A DNA stretch of 64,000 nucleotides from Homoserinibacter gongjuensis (GCF_030161875.1 NZ_BSVA01000001.1:3100001-3164000); one strand, 5' to 3'; counted from the first letter of the stretch, positions 39,905 through 49,272 are shown. Notes: a model not told the origin generated them from the letters alone. Program-made: numbers and translations.

Positions 39905-41292
39905 TCAGCCGGCAGAGAGGGCATCGAGCAGGGCGGCGGCCTTGAGACGGGCCTCGTCGAGCTCGGCCCGCGGGTCGGACCCCGAAGTGATGCCGCCGCC
40001 GGTGCCCACGGATGCGCCGTCGGGGTCGAGCACGATCGTGCGGATGGTCATGGCCAGATCGGCGGAGCCGTCGGCCGCGAGGTACCCGAACGCACCCGCG
40101 TAGGGTCCCCGGGCGCGCTGCTCGAGCCCGTCGAGCACCTCGATCGCGCGGAGCTTGGGCGCCCCCGTCATGGAGCCCGCCGGGAAGCACGCGGCGATCG
40201 CATCCACGACCCCGGCATCCGGCAGCAGCCGCCCCTCGATGGTCGAGACGAGCTGGTGCACGTGCGGGTAGGACTCGACCTCGAGCAGGCCCGTCACCGC
40301 GACGGTGCCGAGCTCGCACACGCGCGAGAGATCGTTGCGCATGAGGTCGACGATCATGAGGTTCTCGGCCCGCTCCTTCTCGCTCGCCACGAGCTCCTCG
40401 CGCAGCCGGGCGTCGTGCTCGGGCACCGGGTCGCGGCGGCGGGTGCCCTTGATGGGGCTCGTGCGCACGAGGCCATCCGGGGTGACCTGCAGGAAGCGCT
40501 CCGGAGAGGCGGCGACGAGCGTCGTCTCGCCGATGCGCAGGATGCCGCCGTGGTGCGTCGCGCTCGAGGCACGCACCGCGTCGAACACCTCGAGGGCGTC
40601 GAAAGCGCCTGCGACGCGCGCCTCCGTCGTGAGGCACAGCTGGTAGGCCTCGCCCTCGTGGATCGCGGCACGGCAGGCGTCGATGTGGGCGAGGTAGCGG
40701 GCGGGGGTGTCGTGCCAGATGACGGGCGCGGTGACGGGCGCGGTGGCGACGCCGGTTTCGAGACGCGTACCGCCTGCGGCGGTGCGCTCCTCAACCAGCT
40801 GAGTGGCGCGATCCCCATTCGGACCCTCAACCAGTTGCCTCGAAACCGCCGTCGCGAGCGTGGAGACGGTGCGATCCCGCCACGCCGCGAGCTCACCCTC
40901 CCATTCGGTGCCGAGCGCGAACAGCGTCGCCGAGCCGTCCCCCTCGACCGCCACGAGCCGATCCACCCGCAGGAACGCCGCATCCGGATGCCGCCCCCGC
41001 ACACGCACCGCCGCGCCCGTCGTCTCGCCGCGCAGCTCGTAGCCGAGCCACCCGACGAGGCCCAGGGGAGGCCCTCGAGCGGTGCATCGAGGTGCAGGTC
41101 CGCGAGCTCGCGACGCAGCGTGGACAGCACCTCGCCCGCGGGCAGCGCCACCCGGTTCCCCGTGCCGAGGAAAGCCCGGCCACCGGGCCCCGAGTCGAGC
41201 CAGAAGGCGTCGCCGCTCGAGTGGAGAGAGGCGAAGACGGTGCGCGCGTCGAATCCGTCGCCAAGCGGATGCCGCAGGAGCCGGAGACGCAT
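39905..41292 (-). CDS. pabB: Aminodeoxychorismate synthase component I (one frameshift, contains a repeat)
   Basis: Makes 4-amino-4-deoxychorismate for folate. It starts MRLRLLRHPLGDGFDART. The chorismate-binding domain has AYQLCLTTEARV, TSPIKGTRRRD, KERAENLMIVDLMRNDLSRVC, FPAGSMTGAPKLRAIEVLDGLE and GIT-containing end. One missing C near 41062-41066 (CTCCCC) breaks the frame; repaired it reads GLPLGLVGWLGYELRG. Residues encoded by 40754-40847 (RQLVEGPNGDRATQLVEERT) derive from a REP-like repeat inserted in frame between the N-terminal part and the chorismate-binding domain. About 462 residues. It has no fused PabA domain. Confidence 0.92.
40754..40847. repeat. REP-like repeat inside the pabB coding sequence
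   Basis: GGTTTCGAG at 40754-40762 pairs with CTCGAAACC at 40839-40847. Inside lie CTCCTCAACCAGCTG and CCCTCAACCAGTTG, the family ends. It is translated in frame without a stop. Confidence 0.85.
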
Positions 41293-41304
41293 AGCCTGAT
41301 CCTA
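41292..41304. promoter_or_regulatory. Overlapping divergent leaderless promoters of pabB and pabC
   Basis: TAGCCT (41292-41297) lies six bases before the pabC ATG (41304). On the other strand TAGGAT (41304-41299) lies six bases before the pabB ATG (41292). Each -10 box touches the start codon of the opposite gene. The two start codons are only 11 bases apart, so both genes must be leaderless or have no 5' leader to speak of. Confidence 0.7.
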
Positions 41305-42178
41305 TGAGCGCGCCTGCCACCGCCCCGGCGGCCACGACCTCGTTGTGGCGCCGCGGCGAACTCGAGCCTCGTGACGACTGCGACGTCGCGCCCGCGATCG
41401 TCGAGGTCGCCGACTCCTGGCTCGTCGAGCAGGGCACCGCGCGCGGCCTCGAGCTGCACCGCGAACGCTTCGTGACCTCGATCCCGCGCTCCCGCGTGCG
41501 CGAGCTGGGCGCCGACGACCACGGCCTCGATGCGTTCTGGGATGCGGCGATCGCGAGCATCCCGCGTGAGGGCGCGTGGTTCCCGCGCGTCGAACTGCGC
41601 GAGCAACTCGGGATGCCGCAACTGCTGTTCCGCCTGCGCGAGGCGCCCGCGCTGCAGCGGTCGGTGATCCTCACGACGCACACCGGGCGCGACCCGCGCA
41701 CCGCGCCGCTCATCAAGGGACCCGATCTCGGGTCGATGGTGCGCCTGCGCACCGAGGCGCAGCGGCGCGGAGCCGACGAGGCGGTGCTCGTGAGCCCCGA
41801 CGGTCACATCGTCGAGGGCTCCACCACGAGCATCCTGTGGTGGGAGGGCGGCACGCTCTGCATCGTCGATCGTTCGCTGCCGCGCATCCTCGATCACCGA
41901 GCGCACGATCGTGGCCCTGGCCACGGCACTCGGCATCGAGGTCGAGGAGCGCCGCGCGCACCCCGAAGACCTCGACGGGCGCGAGGTGTGGGCGGCCAAC
42001 GCGCTGCACGGCATCCGCATCGTGACCGCGTGGCACGCCGGGCCCCTCTCGACCGCCGAGGAGCCCGGCCGACTCTCGCGCTGGCGGCTGCGCATGGACG
42101 CGTTGCGCCGCCCGCTCCCCGGGCAGGCTCGGGATGCTGCCCCTCCCCGGTGGTCCGGCGGACGGCCCCATCGCGTGA
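41304..42178 (+). CDS. pabC: Class IV aminotransferase, probable 4-amino-4-deoxychorismate lyase (frameshifted)
   Basis: PLP-dependent fold IV enzyme that would release pyruvate from aminodeoxychorismate to give p-aminobenzoate, completing the pathway with the divergent pabB. It starts MSAPATAPAATTSLW. It has SSW-like DSWLVEQGTARGLELHRERF, LIKGPDLGSMVRLRTEAQRRGADEAVLVSPDGHIVEGSTTSILWW (PLP-phosphate loop) and, in another frame after about 41893, ITERTIVALATALGIEVEERRA. A further shift near the end would give LPLPGGPADGPIA and TGA 42176-42178, overlapping the dedA start. Uncorrected, its frame runs into dedA. Confidence 0.72.
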
Positions 42179-42864
42179 ACTGGTTCAACGACGTCCTGAC
42201 CGCGCTGCTCGACGCCGTGCAAGCGGTCGACCCTGTGCTGCGCACGCTGCTCGCCGGTGTCGGCATCTTCCTCGAGACCTCGGTGCTCATCGGCCTCATC
42301 GTGCCGGGCGACACCATCGTGATCGTCGCGGCGACGGCCGTCGACAGCCCGGCGGAGTTCCTCGCCCTCGTGGTGGTCGTGATCGTCGGAGCCCTCGGCG
42401 GCGAGTCGGTCGGTTTCGCCCTCGGGCGCTTCTTCGGTCCACGCATCCGGCACTCGAGACTCGGGCGGCGGCTCGGCGAGCACAACTGGCGACGCGCCGA
42501 GTACTACGTCGACCGGCGGGGCGGCATCGCCGTCTTCGTCTCACGGTTTCTGCCAGTGCTGCACTCGCTCGTTCCGCTCACGGTCGGCATGAGCACGATG
42601 CGCTACCGCCGCTTCATCGCCTGGACGCTGCCGGCGTGCGTGCTCTGGGCGAGCGCCTACGTGTCGGTGGGCGCACTCGCGGCCGGGTCCTACCGCGAGC
42701 TCGCGGATCGCCTGCACGGAGCCGGCTACATCTTCGTCGCGATCATCGCGGTGTTCGTCGTGGCGGTCGTCATCGCCAAGAAGCTGCTCGAGCGCTCGCA
42801 GGCACGTCACTGGATGCGTGCGGGTGACGGGGACGCCAACACACGCGAGGACGCGGAGGACTGA
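42175..42864 (+). CDS. DedA family membrane protein
   Basis: A 229-residue SNARE-associated/VTT-domain protein. It starts MNWFNDVLTALLDAVQ at GTG 42175. Motifs: FLETSVLIGLIVPGDTIVIVAATAV (DedA E and G/PGD) and FVSRFLPVLHSLVPLTVGMSTMRYRRFIAWTLPACVLW (the FxRFxPxxR-type amphipathic re-entrant region). DedA proteins are involved in lipid carrier recycling or membrane homeostasis. Its likely GTGA overlap with pabC suggests coupling. A large stem-loop follows. Confidence 0.9.
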   Translation: MNWFNDVLTALLDAVQAVDPVLRTLLAGVGIFLETSVLIGLIVPGDTIVIVAATAVDSPAEFLALVVVVIVGALGGESVGFALGRFFGPRIRHSRLGRRLGEHNWRRAEYYVDRRGGIAVFVSRFLPVLHSLVPLTVGMSTMRYRRFIAWTLPACVLWASAYVSVGALAAGSYRELADRLHGAGYIFVAIIAVFVVAVVIAKKLLERSQARHWMRAGDGDANTREDAED

Positions 42865-42902
42865 GAGACCCCGGAACCTCGGGGATGAGGCTCCGGGGTC
42901 TC
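42865..42902 (+). terminator. Stem-loop downstream of dedA
   Basis: GAGACCCCGGA (42865-42875) pairs with TCCGGGGTCTC (42892-42902), with an inner CCTC/GAGG. There is no T-tract. It lies between convergent dedA and the osmoprotectant operon and merges with a REP-like repeat. Confidence 0.65.
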
Positions 42903-42979
42903 GAGACGCCGCCTTCGGCGGCTCCTCGACCAGCGGGCGAGCGCGCCGGCGACTCCTCGACCAGCGGGCGAGCGCGCGG
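42901..42979. repeat. REP-like repeat (GACC variant), two half copies
   Basis: TCGAGACGCCGCCTTCGGCGGCTCCTCGACCAGCGGGCGAGCGCG followed by GACTCCTCGACCAGCGGGCGAGCGCG, a direct duplication of the right half. It ends at the stop of the opuBC-like gene. Confidence 0.75.
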
Positions 42980-43897
42980 TTAGATGAGCCCCTGCTCCGT
43001 GAGCCACGCCTTCGCGAGGTCAGACGGCGACTTCTGGTCGACCGTCGACTGCACGTTCAGGTCGACGAGGCCCTCGGGGGTGAGCTTCGCGCTCACGGCG
43101 TTGATGACATCCGCGATCTCGTCCGCGATGTCGACGTTCACGAGCGGCACGACGTTCGAGGCGAGGAACAGGCCCTCGGGGTCGTCGAGCGTCACGAGGT
43201 CATCGGTCTGGATGCGAGGGTCGGCGCTGTAGACGTCGGCGAGGTTGATGGTTCCCGCGACGAGGTCTTCCACGGTCGTGTCGCCGGTGGCCTGGAACTG
43301 CACGGTCACGCCGTAGAGGTCCTTCAGCCCGCTCGGACCGTAGGGGCGCTGTTCGAGCTCGGGCGCGCCACCGAGCACGACCGGAACGTCGACCGAGGCG
43401 AGGTCGGCGATGCTCGTCAGCCCGTACTGATCGGCGAAGGACTTCGTGACGTTGTACGAGTCCTGGTCGGTCGCGGGCGACTGGTCGAGCACCGTGAGCC
43501 CGTCGGGCAGGGCGTCCTTCAGCTCGGCGTAGACATCATCCGGGGTGGTCGCGGTGGTGTCGGGCGCGTAGAACTGCAGCAGGTTGCCCGTGTACTCCGG
43601 GAAGAGATCGATCGATCCGTTCTCGATGGCGGGGATGTAGGCGTCGCGCTGGCCGATGTTGAAGTTGCGCTCCACGGTGTAGCCCGCGTTCTCGAGCGCC
43701 TGGGCGTAGATCTCGGCGATGATCTCGTTCGAGTAGTAGGCCTGCGAGCCGATCACGATGGTGTCGCTGGAGCCATCCCCGGGATTCGAGCTGCCCGAGT
43801 CGAGCGGGTCGCCGGAAGCACACCCTGAAAGGGCCAATGCCGCCCCAACCACGACCGCACCGAGTGCGAGCCGGCCCTTGTTCCGTGCTGTGAACAT
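42980..43897 (-). CDS. Glycine betaine/choline-type substrate-binding lipoprotein (ProX/OpuBC)
   Basis: Extracytoplasmic receptor of the osmoprotectant importer. 305 residues from ATG 43897 with GAGAGAA upstream. Signal peptide and lipobox (ALALSGC). The mature OpuAC domain has DTIVIGSQAYYSNEIIAEIYAQALENAGYTVERNFNIGQRDAYIPAIENGSIDLFPEYTGNLLQFY and ends ...LAKAWLTEQGLI. Last gene of a minus-strand operon of ATPase, permease, permease and receptor. The ligand is likely glycine betaine, choline or carnitine. Confidence 0.93.
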   Translation of the reverse strand: MFTARNKGRLALGAVVVGAALALSGCASGDPLDSGSSNPGDGSSDTIVIGSQAYYSNEIIAEIYAQALENAGYTVERNFNIGQRDAYIPAIENGSIDLFPEYTGNLLQFYAPDTTATTPDDVYAELKDALPDGLTVLDQSPATDQDSYNVTKSFADQYGLTSIADLASVDVPVVLGGAPELEQRPYGPSGLKDLYGVTVQFQATGDTTVEDLVAGTINLADVYSADPRIQTDDLVTLDDPEGLFLASNVVPLVNVDIADEIADVINAVSAKLTPEGLVDLNVQSTVDQKSPSDLAKAWLTEQGLI

Positions 43898-43913
43898 GCT
43901 GTTCTCTCTTCTC

Positions 43914-44647
43914 TTATTTGGTGACGGCTGCCACCGCCGCGCGGCGCCGGGACGGCGTCTCACGGAGTTCTGATACGCGCCCGACGGCGACACCGCGCGG
44001 CACGACGAGGTGTTGCACGATGGCGAAGACGCCGTCGAGCACGAGCGCGAGGGCGAGCACGACGATCGCGCCGCCTAGGATCTGGGTGAAGTCCCGAAGC
44101 GGCAGGCCCTGGATGATGTAGTAGCCCACACCGCCGAGGTTCACGTAGGCGGCGATCGTCACGGTCGCGACGACCTGCAGTGTGGCCGAGCGCAGCCCGC
44201 CGATGAGCAGCGGCAGCCCGAGCGGCACCTCGATGCGCCAGAGGATCTGCCACTCGGTCATGCCCATCGAGCGCCCCGCGTCGATCACCCGGCGGTCGAT
44301 CGCCTCGAAGCCCGTATACGCGCCCGCGAGGATCGAGGGGATCGCGAGCAGCACGAACGAGGTGACGGCGGCCTCCGGCTTGTGCAGCACCCCGAAGACG
44401 AGCACGAGCAGCACGAGCAGGCCGAAGGAGGGCAGGGCGCGCGCGGCCCCGAGATCGCCACCGCGACCTCGCGCCCGCGGCCGGTGTGACCGATCCACCA
44501 GCCGAGTGGTACCGCGATGGCGGCCGCGATGACGACCGAGACGAAGGTGTAGAACAGGTGCTGGCCGATCGCGAGGGGAAGCGGCAGCGAGCCCGTGAGC
44601 CGCTCGGGCGAGAAGATCCACGCGAACGCGTCGAGGAAGAGGTTCAT
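43914..44647 (-). CDS. Osmoprotectant ABC permease 2 (OpuBD-like, one frameshift)
   Basis: Starts MNLFLDAFAWIFSPERLTGSLPLPLAIGQHLFYTFV at 44647, overlapping the preceding permease (ATGA). One missing G near 44453 (AISGAARALPSFGLLVLL) breaks the frame. The EAA-like loop is IDRRVIDAGRSMGMTEWQILWRIEVPLGLPLLIGGLRSA. Corrected length is about 244 residues, with six helices. Works as a heterodimer with the other permease. Confidence 0.9.
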
Positions 44648-45330
44648 CCCGCGCCTCCCACTCGGAGCGGAATCCGCTCGATCGGCGTGCGCGCCGTGCG
44701 CCGGGGCGCCCACGGCATGAGGAGCCGCCCCGCGAGCACGAGCAGCAGGTCGATCACGAGCGCGATCACCATCACGGCGACGACGCCCGCGAACACCTCG
44801 ACGAGGATGCGGCGTTGCAGCCCGTTCGTGAACAGGTACCCGAGGTTGTCGACGCCGATCAGGATGCCGACGGTCGCGAGCGCGATGGTCGATACGGCCG
44901 TCACCCGCAGCCCCGCGAGCACGACGGGGCCGGCGAGCGGGAACTCGACGCCCCAGAATCGCCGCCACGGGCCGTAGCCGACCGCCACGGCGGCCCGCCG
45001 CACGTCCGGATCGACCGAGCCCAAGGCATCCGCGACCGAACGCGTCATGATCGCGACGGCATAGATCGTGAGCGCGATCACGAGATTCGCCTCGGAGATG
45101 TAGAGAACCCCGAACACGCTCGGCAGGATCGCGAAGAGCGCGAGCGACGGGATCGTGTAGAGCAGCCCGGTAACCGTGAGCACGAGCCCGCGGGTGAGCC
45201 TGAAGCGGAAGGCGACCCAGCCGAGCGGGATCGAGATGAGCAGGCCGATCGCGATGGGCAGCAGACTCTGCCGCAGGTGGTCGAGGGTGAGACCTGCGAT
45301 GAGCTCGAGGTTGTCGAGCACCCAGCTCAT
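44644..45330 (-). CDS. Osmoprotectant ABC permease 1 (OpuBB-like)
   Basis: 228 residues, starting MSWVLDNLELIAGLTLDHLRQSLLPIAIGLLISIPLGWVAFRF. The binding-protein-dependent permease motif is DPDVRRAAVAVGYGPWRRFWGVEFPLAGPVVLAGLRVTAVSTIALATVGILIG. The start ATG overlaps the stop of the ATPase and the stop overlaps the next permease start. The frame is intact. Confidence 0.92.
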   Translation of the reverse strand: MSWVLDNLELIAGLTLDHLRQSLLPIAIGLLISIPLGWVAFRFRLTRGLVLTVTGLLYTIPSLALFAILPSVFGVLYISEANLVIALTIYAVAIMTRSVADALGSVDPDVRRAAVAVGYGPWRRFWGVEFPLAGPVVLAGLRVTAVSTIALATVGILIGVDNLGYLFTNGLQRRILVEVFAGVVAVMVIALVIDLLLVLAGRLLMPWAPRRTARTPIERIPLRVGGAG

Positions 45331-46146
45331 GCGCCGCCCTCGACGAGCACGCCCTGGGTGCGGCCCACGGCATCCACGAGCACCGTGCCCCGCGCGGTCT
45401 GCTTGGCACGCAGCGCGCGGGCCCCCGCTCCACGCCGATGAAGGAGGCGACGAAGTCGTTCGCCGGCGCTTCGATGATCTCGGATGGCGATCCCACCTGG
45501 GCGATGCGCGCACCCTCCTCGAGAATCACGACCTGGTCGCCCAGCAGGAAGGCCTCATCGACGTCGTGCGTGACGAAGACGACGGTCTTCTCGAGATCGC
45601 GCTGCAGGCGGATCGTCTCCTGCTGCAGTTCGGCACGCACGATGGGGTCGACGGCGCCGAACGGCTCGTCCATGAGCAGGATGTTGGGGTCGGCCGCGAG
45701 GGCCCGCGCCACCCCGACGCGCTGCTGCTGGCCGCCCGAGAGCTGACTCGGATAGCGGGCGGCGAGCGAGCGGTCGAGCCCGACGGTGTCGAGCAGCTCG
45801 AGGGCCCGCTCGCGGGCGGCCGCGCGCCGCACCCCGTCAACACGGGAACCGTCGCGACGTTGTCGATGACCGTGACGTGCGGCAGCAGACCGCCGTTCTG
45901 CATGACATAGCCGATGCTGCGCCGCAACTGCACCGGCTCGCGGTCGCGGATGCTCTCGCCGTCGATCTCGATGTCGCCCGAGCTCGGGTCGACCATGCGG
46001 TTGATCATGCGCAGCAGGGTGGTCTTGCCGCTGCCGGAGGAGCCCACCAGCACGGTCGTCTTGCGTGCCGGGATCACAAGACTGAAGTCGTCGACCGCGA
46101 CGGTGCCGTCGGCAAACTCCTTGGTGACCGAACGGAACTCGATCAT
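45327..46146 (-). CDS. Osmoprotectant ABC ATPase (OpuBA/ProV-like, two frameshifts)
   Basis: Starts MIEFRSVTKEFADGTVAVDDF. Walker A GSSGSGKTT, NRMVDPSSGDIEIDG, signature [16 protein letters not shown], Walker B ILLMDEPFGAVDPIVR and VTHDVDEAFLLGD are the OpuA/ProV pattern. Breaks near 45840 (LTGVRRAAARERA) and 45424 (ERGARALRAKQTARG) each need one G. The corrected end is QGVLVEGGA with TGA overlapping the permease start. About 273 residues. A short C-terminal piece stands in place of the CBS pair found in some homologues. Confidence 0.9.
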
Positions 46147-46243
46147 GCTCGCCCCTCGCCGGGTCGGCTCAGGGGTGACCGACCCACATCCACCCAAGCG
46201 TATGGAGAGCCTCCGACGCTGGCAGATGACGAAAAAAACGGGG

Positions 46244-46893
46244 TCAGTTCTCCGGGAAGGCCACGTACTCGCTGAGGATGGCGCGCACGGCCGAACGCGC
46301 CGCCTCGAGGCGCTCGGCGTCACCGTCGGCATCGCGCGCGAAGGCACGGGCCACGAGGGCGTCGGCCGCCTCGAACGCGACCTCGAAAGCGAGACGCACG
46401 CGTGCCTCGTCGGGGAAGTCGAAACGCGCCACCACGGCGTCGACCGCGGCACCCGCGAGCACGCTGTTGCGCGGCGTGGTCTCCCGGGGCGCAGATCCAG
46501 CACGTCGCCGAGGCGCAGCGAGGCGAACCCGGTCTCGGTGCGGAAGAAGTCGACGTAGACCTCGAACGCCGCTTCGAGCGCCTGTGCCCAGTTCTCGTGC
46601 TTCGCGTCGGAGACGGCGGCGACGAGACGCTCGGTCACGCGCTCCTCGTTGCGGGCCGCGAGACTCTGCAGCACGGCGATCCGGTCGGGAAAGTAACGGT
46701 AGACGGTGCCGATCGACGCGCCGGCGCCCTCGGCCACCATCGCGGTCGTCAGACGCTCGTAGCCGATCTCGGCGACGACGGCTGCGGCGGCGTCGAGGAG
46801 GGCCGCGAGACGCGCGGTGCTGCGAGCCTGCATCGGTTCGTTGCGGATCAGGCTCGCGTGAATGTCACGGGCTGCGGTCAGGGTGTCGGGCAC
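46244..46893 (-). CDS. TetR-family regulator (one frameshift)
   Basis: Starts MPDTLTAARDIHASLIRNEPMQARSTARLAALLDAAAAVVAEIGYERLTTAMVAEGAGASIGTVYRYFPDRIAVL, a standard TetR helix-turn-helix. The ligand-binding part continues to LRLGDVLDLRPR, where one C is missing from CCCC near 46486, then SVLAGAAVDAVVARFDFPDEA to SEYVAFPEN. Corrected length 216. It lies 97 bases before the osmoprotectant operon on the same strand and divergent from an APP1-type gene; its targets are unknown. Confidence 0.88.
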
Positions 46894-46917
46894 GGGTCAC
46901 TCCTCGTTGTTCCGGCG

Positions 46918-46923
46918 ATTGTA
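46918..46923 (-). promoter_or_regulatory. -10 box TACAAT of the TetR gene
   Basis: TACAAT, 24 bases before GTG 46893, with GAGGAGTGA as ribosome binding site between. One of the few leadered promoters here with a near-consensus -10. Confidence 0.55.
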
Positions 46924-46974
46924 ACGCGTTCGGCGGCGAGATCGGCCACAAGATCGACGTGACACACTGGTGCG

Positions 46975-48028
46975 ATGGAGCCCCCGCCGAGGCCTCGTCG
47001 AGCGAGGCGGAAACGGTCTCTCGGGTCCACTTTGCGGCGCGTCTGGAAGACGCGATTCACCGCTTCCGTGAGCGGCGCGGGAGGCGCCGTGGACTCATCC
47101 CCACCATCGTGCCGTTCCCGGGCTACGGAGGCGACGGCTGGCTGCGCGTGCTCGGTCGCGCGGTGCTCGTCAAGCCCGGGCGGCGGGCCCCGGATCGCTA
47201 CACCAACATCCGCGGCTGGCGCAGTTTCACGAGCATCCCGGTGCGCGATGCCGAGATCCACGTGCGCGTCGGCGATGTCGAGCACGTGATCCACGCCGAC
47301 CGCGGCGGCGTCATCGACGCGCGGGTCGACGCGCCGCTCCCGCCCGGCTGGGGCAGCGCGCTGCTCACCCTCGAAGGTGCGGATGCGATCGAACAGCCCG
47401 TCTTCGTGGTCGCCGACGACGTGGAGTTCGGTCTCGTCTCCGACATCGACGACACCGTCATGGTGACGGCGCTGCCGCATCCGTTCCTCGCCGCCTGGAA
47501 CACCTTCGTGCTGGGCGAGCACGCGCGCCGCGCCGTGCCCGGCATGGCCGTGCTCTACGACCGGCTCGCGGCCGCGCATCCCGGCAGTCCCGTCATCTAC
47601 CTCTCGACCGGGGCGTGGAACATCGTGCCGACGTTCAACCGATTCCTCTCGCGGCACCTGTTCCCCCGCGGCACCTTCCTGCTGACCGACTGGGGCCCGA
47701 CGCCCGAGCGCTGGTTCCGCTCCGGCCAGGAGCACAAGAAGGCGAGCCTCGCGCGGCTCGCCGCCGAGTTCCCGCGCGTGCGCTGGCTGCTCGTGGGCGA
47801 CGACGGGCAGCACGACGAGGAGCGCTACCGCGAGTTCGTGGAGGCGCACCCGGAGTCGGTGGCGGCCGTGGCCATCCGCAAGCTGACGCCAGGTGAGGCG
47901 GTGCTCGCGGGAGGCCGTTCGCAGCGCGAGGTGCACGGCGGAGCCGCCCCTGGGTGTACGGCGTCGACGGGGCGGAGCTGGCCGACGCGCTCAGCGCGCT
48001 CGGACTGCTGAACACGCCGCGGGCGTAG
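46975..48028 (+). CDS. APP1-type phosphatidate phosphatase (DUF2183; two frameshifts)
   Basis: HAD-like phosphatase, relative of yeast App1. Core: VHFAARLEDAIHRFRERRGRRRGLIPTIVPFPGYGGDGWLRVLGR, the nucleophile motif VSDIDDTVMVTAL (DxDxT), VIYLSTGAWNIVPTFNRFL, LLTDWGPTPERWFRSGQEHK and LLVGDDGQHDEERYREF. ATG 46975 needs one extra C in the CCCCC at 46981-46985 to join the frame (MEPPAEASSSEAETVSR). An in-frame GTG at 46960 is the alternative. A second missing base near 47948 restores WVYGVDGAELADALSALGLLNTPRA and TAG 48026-48028. About 351 residues. Confidence 0.85.
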
Positions 48029-48033
48029 CCACC

Positions 48034-48075
48034 CAGCTGGTTGAGGAGCCGCGCAGCGGCGTCTCGAAACCAGCG
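48034..48075. repeat. REP-like repeat, single copy
   Basis: CAGCTGGTTGAGGAGCCGCGCAGCGGCGTCTCGAAACCAGCG, the reverse orientation of the GTTTCGAGAC...CTCCTCAACC family, between the APP1 and AlkZ-like genes. Confidence 0.8.
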
Positions 48076-48101
48076 TCAGTGCCTCACGGCAGACTGACCG
48101 C

Positions 48102-49178
48102 GTGACGTCCCGTCCCGCGCCCCGCGACCGCCGCCTGCTCACCGCACTGCGCCTCGCCGCGCAGGGCATCGCGCACCCGACGCTCGAGAGTCCCGTCGAG
48201 GTGGTGCGCAGCATGCTCGCCATGCAGGCGCAGGACTACCTCGGCACGCTGTGGTCGGTCGGGCTCCGCACGCGCGCGGCGACCGAGGCCGACGTCGAGG
48301 CGACCCACGCCTCCGGCACGATCGTGCGCTCGTGGCCGCAGCGCGGCACGCTGCACCTCGTGGCGGCGGAGGATCTCGGATGGATGCTGTCGCTCACGGG
48401 CGAGCGCATGCTGCGATCGGCCGCGGCCCGGAACCGGGAGTTGGGGCTCGACGCCGACATCTTCGCTCGAGCCGCCGCGATCGCCCGCGAGCGTCTTGCG
48501 GGCGCTGGGCGCGCCGACCGTGCCGAGTTGCTCGCCGCGTTCGCCGCCGGCGGGATCGCGGTCGAGGGGCAGCGCGGGTCGCACCTGCTCGGCAACCTCG
48601 CCTTCACGGGCCTCGTCGTGCTGTGCGGGCGCACCGAGTACGCCCTGCTCGACGAGCACGTGCCCGAACCCCGCCGCCTCGACCCCGATGCGGCGGCCGA
48701 GGAGCTCGCGCTGCGCTACTTCACCGCGCACGGGCCCGCCACCCTGCGCGACCTCGCGTGGTGGTCGGGGCTGCCACTCACCTTCGTGCGCGACGCGACG
48801 GCGCGCGTGCGAGACCGGCTCGACGCGATCGAGCTCGGCGGCGTCGAATACCTCATGCGCCCGGGGCTCGAGCCCGACGGCGACGGCGTGCACGCGCTTC
48901 CGGGGTTCGACGAGTATCTGCTCGGCTACGGCGACCGCTCAGCGGCCCTCGCGCCCGAGCACGCCGACACGATCGTGCCGGGCGGCAACGGCATGTTCCT
49001 GCCGACGATCGTCGCGCGCGGTGAGGTGGTGGGCACCTGGAAGCGCACGCGGACGACCCGGGTGGTGCGCGTCACGACGGGCCCGTTCGCGCCGCTGTCG
49101 GGGGTCGCCGAGCGCGGGTTCGCCTCCGCGATGCGGCGGTACGGGCGGTTCCTCGGGAGCCCCGTCGAGATCGGCTGA
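48102..49178 (+). CDS. AlkZ-like winged-helix DNA glycosylase family protein (HTH_42)
   Basis: A 358-residue protein of the PF06224/AlkZ-like family with three winged helices. It starts MTSRPAPRDRRLLTALRLAAQ at GTG. It has AMQAQDYLGTLWSVGLRT, with Gln42-Ala-Gln44 matching the QxQ catalytic motif described for AlkZ interstrand-crosslink glycosylases, and SWPQRGTLHLVAAEDLGWML. The end AMRRYGRFLGSPVEIG is typical. Possible role: unhooking bulky DNA alkylation or crosslinks. Activity on crosslinks is inferred only from the motif. It has no biosynthetic cluster around it. Confidence 0.78.
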   Translation: MTSRPAPRDRRLLTALRLAAQGIAHPTLESPVEVVRSMLAMQAQDYLGTLWSVGLRTRAATEADVEATHASGTIVRSWPQRGTLHLVAAEDLGWMLSLTGERMLRSAAARNRELGLDADIFARAAAIARERLAGAGRADRAELLAAFAAGGIAVEGQRGSHLLGNLAFTGLVVLCGRTEYALLDEHVPEPRRLDPDAAAEELALRYFTAHGPATLRDLAWWSGLPLTFVRDATARVRDRLDAIELGGVEYLMRPGLEPDGDGVHALPGFDEYLLGYGDRSAALAPEHADTIVPGGNGMFLPTIVARGEVVGTWKRTRTTRVVRVTTGPFAPLSGVAERGFASAMRRYGRFLGSPVEIG

Positions 49179-49182
49179 GGGC

Positions 49183-49272
49183 GGTTTCGAGACGCCGCTC
49201 CGCGGCTCCTCAACCAGCGGGTCGCTGAGGTGGTCGAGGAGCGCCGCCCGCAGGGCGAGGTGTCTCGAAACC
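49183..49272. repeat. REP-like repeat, full palindromic pair
   Basis: GGTTTCGAGAC at 49183-49193 pairs with GTCTCGAAACC at 49262-49272. Between are CTCCTCAACCAGCGGG and GGTGGTCGAGGAG. It separates convergent genes and could form a long cruciform. Confidence 0.85.

Noticed and set aside
41911..42864. Fusion of an aminotransferase end to a DedA protein
   Set aside because: The DedA family normally starts at the GTG 42175, and the aminotransferase has another frame break; the join is due to frame errors.
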